Part shown: one piece after another, positions 5,033 to 6,538 of the stretch
Numbering within the stretch: position 1 is the stretch's first letter
How the letters are laid out: each line of letters starts with the position of its first letter
NCBI GenBank assembly: GCA_051747745.1
Contig: JBNJGL010000086.1
Coordinates: 1 to 6,538, forward strand
Origin: QPJE01 sp051747745
GTDB lineage: Bacteria > Bacillota > Halanaerobiia > Halanaerobiales > Halanaerobiaceae
Reading direction: 5' to 3'
DNA length: 6,538 nucleotides
Translations under genes and position numbers: made by a program
Notes under the pieces: generated by a model
Told to the model about the DNA's origin: nothing
Databases searched by the model: none
What the model saw: only the letters and a program-made list of their open reading frames with translations

Positions 5033-6286
5033 TTATTTGAAATTCTGGAGAAGATATTCTTCTGCTTTTTTTGACCATAAGCCATTATTTTCTTCAACTA
5101 TTTTTGCCAATTCAGTGAAACGAGCATCTTCTTCTCCACGTGCAGCAAGATCTTCTAATGCAGTCAATTCCATATCAATTCCTGTATAAATCAATTTTTT
5201 CCCTCCTGGTAGATCAGGCAGATTCAAAATGGTATTTTCAGCACTATTTAATCCACCTATATGGGTAATCATTTTAGCAGGTTTGAGTTTTCCTTCTGCA
5301 AAAAGTCTGAGAGCTTCTTTCATATCCTCATCATTACCACCTGATGAACCTGTAAAATGTGTAGATGAATAATGTACATCATAAAAATTCACCTCAGCTG
5401 AAAAGCTTTTATCCGTAGGGCCTGCAAAAAAATGCAGATTGCCATCATTAGCTAAAAGCCTATCTCCATCTTCAACCAGAGATTTAACAGGTGCATATAC
5501 AAATACATCATTATAACCACTACCGCCATTAAGTTCTTTTAATTTCCCAACCAGATCATCTTCATTCTGTGGATTAATATAATGCAGTTCAATACCATCT
5601 TTTTTTGCTTCTTTTGGCGGAAAAATTCTTGCCAGTCTATCCAATCTATCCTGATTTATATCTACCAGAACTAAAAGAGAAGGTGTTCTTTCAGCATGGA
5701 GAGCGTAATCTAAAGCACCAATCCCCATTGGACCAGCAGCCCCGAGCAGAGCTGTGCTTCCATTTTCAATTATTCCCATCTTGTGAGTATAATCATCAAG
5801 ATTATGGTAAACAGATTTATAACCTCCAATCACACAGGAAATAGGTTCAGCCAATGATGCTTCATAAAAAGCATCTCCTTCATATTTAAAAAGATATCCT
5901 AGCTCCATCGCTTCTGGTGGAATGATTACATACTGACTGTTGCCGCCAAAATGTTGATAAGAATAACCTGCAGTATTGGATTCACCCTTGTAATCTAAAA
6001 CTGGTGAAACAGTAAATTTTTGTCCAGGCTGATATTCATCCTCCCATTTTGAACCTACTTTTAAAATTTCTCCTGCAAATTCGTGTCCTGTAATAGTTGG
6101 ATTTTCTACAACATCATTAGGTACACGCTTATGATCTGCTCCCTGAAGAGCAGTTTTGTATGTTGACATGCAGATACTGTTTGTAACAACCTCTGCTAAA
6201 ATCTCATCTTCTTTTATTTCGGGAAGTTCAAACTCTTCCAGCCTTAAATCTTTTTTTCCATATAATCTTAGGGCTCTAGTTTTCAT
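5033..6286 (-). CDS. Zinc-dependent MDR dehydrogenase, L-sorbose-1-phosphate reductase-like
   Basis: A 417-residue medium-chain dehydrogenase/reductase. The GroES-like domain carries Cys39 in NSICMS, GHEFAGEILKVG (67-78) with His68 and Glu69, and Glu147 in SLAEPISCVIGG, giving the usual catalytic zinc set. The structural-zinc cluster of four cysteines is absent; only Cys39 and Cys151 are present. The Rossmann domain begins LLGAAGPMGIGALDYAL (180-196) and Asp209 ends the second strand, which favours NAD(H) over NADP(H). The opening TRALRLYGKKDLRLEEFELP, the overall length and the EPISCVIGGYKSVYH segment recall SorE of Klebsiella, which reduces L-sorbose-1-phosphate to D-glucitol-6-phosphate. 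A polyol-phosphate/ketose-phosphate oxidoreductase is thus likely; the exact sugar is unknown. The start ATG has GAGGGAGG (6293-6300) six bases upstream. It follows an aldolase gene by 78 bp with no convincing promoter, so the two probably form an operon. It ends at a shared terminator. Confidence 0.85.
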   Translation of the reverse strand: MKTRALRLYGKKDLRLEEFELPEIKEDEILAEVVTNSICMSTYKTALQGADHKRVPNDVVENPTITGHEFAGEILKVGSKWEDEYQPGQKFTVSPVLDYKGESNTAGYSYQHFGGNSQYVIIPPEAMELGYLFKYEGDAFYEASLAEPISCVIGGYKSVYHNLDDYTHKMGIIENGSTALLGAAGPMGIGALDYALHAERTPSLLVLVDINQDRLDRLARIFPPKEAKKDGIELHYINPQNEDDLVGKLKELNGGSGYNDVFVYAPVKSLVEDGDRLLANDGNLHFFAGPTDKSFSAEVNFYDVHYSSTHFTGSSGGNDEDMKEALRLFAEGKLKPAKMITHIGGLNSAENTILNLPDLPGGKKLIYTGIDMELTALEDLAARGEEDARFTELAKIVEENNGLWSKKAEEYLLQNFK

Positions 6287-6364
6287 ATTATTCCTCCCTC
6301 TTAAAATTTAGTTACGTCAAATCTAATTGTTCTTTTCATTTTCTATATTTTCTTTATTAGTCAA

Positions 6365-6538
6365 TCAAGCTCTATTATCAGCGAATAGATCTTCTATTTT
6401 TCCAGCCACAGCATTACTTAAAGAATTTCTGATCGGTTGAAAAAGTATATCTGGTGTGGGATCAATTCTACCTTCTTTCTCTGCCTTTTTAGCAGCTTCT
6501 AAAAGACCTTTATACAATGAGATTCTCAAATCTGCAAA
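6365..6538 (-). CDS. Probable class II ketose-(bis)phosphate aldolase, C-terminal fragment
   Basis: An open frame enters at the right edge and ends at TGA (6365-6367), giving the last 57 residues. It starts FADLRISLYKGLLEAAKKA and continues with IDPTPDILFQPIRNSLSNAV and a terminal KIEDLF helix. This matches the tail of class II fructose-bisphosphate/tagatose-bisphosphate aldolases: a TDLR-like strand end after the substrate-binding Asn, a helix, a P..x..P.R loop and a last helix V..KI..LF. Such enzymes use zinc to split ketose phosphates into dihydroxyacetone phosphate and an aldehyde. Catalytic residues lie outside the window. It is upstream of the SorE-like gene, likely in one transcript. 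The family assignment rests on the tail alone. Confidence 0.6.
   Translation of the reverse strand, partial: FADLRISLYKGLLEAAKKAEKEGRIDPTPDILFQPIRNSLSNAVAGKIEDLFADNRA

Noticed and set aside
5004..5189. 61-codon plus-strand frame over the terminator and the 3' end of the SorE-like gene
   Set aside because: It begins inside the terminator stem and runs antisense to a well-supported gene; there is no ribosome site or family resemblance.
5605..5844. 79-codon plus-strand frame inside the SorE-like gene
   Set aside because: Antisense shadow of the Rossmann-domain coding region, with no independent support.
6292..6320. TTGACG (6315-6320, minus strand) as a promoter for the SorE-like gene
   Set aside because: At 17 bp spacing the -10 position falls on the GGAGGA ribosome site, which is not a -10 box; co-transcription with the aldolase gene is more likely.

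Overview
The window looks like a low-GC Firmicute chromosome. Intergenic DNA is very AT-rich, Shine-Dalgarno sequences are strong (AAGGAGG, GAGGGAGG, TGGAGG), the two best promoters are near-consensus sigma-A types, and the proteins are rich in Glu, Asp and Lys. A halophilic anaerobe of the Halanaerobium kind would fit, but that is an impression from protein style and gene set, not a demonstrated assignment.

Layout. Six of the seven recognisable genes are on the minus strand. A DeoR-family regulator (4121-4891, plus strand) separates them into two blocks. Right block, read right to left: the 3' end of a probable class II ketose-phosphate aldolase (6365-6538), then a SorE-like zinc-dependent dehydrogenase (5033-6286). 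This block converges with the regulator on a two-stage hairpin that can terminate from both sides (4960-5011). Left block, read right to left: an AraM/EgsA-type sn-glycerol-1-phosphate dehydrogenase (2299-3630), a HAD-IIA (AraL/NagD-type) phosphatase (1350-2147), a DhaK-type dihydroxyacetone kinase subunit (247-1272), and the first 18 codons of a probable ribose-5-phosphate isomerase A (1-54). The dehydrogenase and regulator diverge from a 490-bp gene-free region. It holds two good promoters, an exact 9+3+9 palindrome just inside the regulator transcript, phased T-tracts suggesting bent DNA, and a small island of nested repeats.

How the genes may work together. All the enzymes act on small phosphorylated ketoses or polyols around dihydroxyacetone phosphate. 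The aldolase would release DHAP from a ketose phosphate. The SorE-like enzyme would interconvert a ketose phosphate and a polyol phosphate. DhaK would phosphorylate dihydroxyacetone or a C4/C5 ketose. AraM would interconvert DHAP and sn-glycerol-1-phosphate, and the HAD enzyme would remove phosphate from such an ester. The AraM-AraL pairing also occurs in the Bacillus subtilis arabinose operon. Together they suggest a DeoR-controlled sugar or polyol-phosphate catabolic locus with an unusual glycerol-1-phosphate branch. The substrate cannot be read from this window: no transporter and no DhaL partner is present, and both end genes are cut off.
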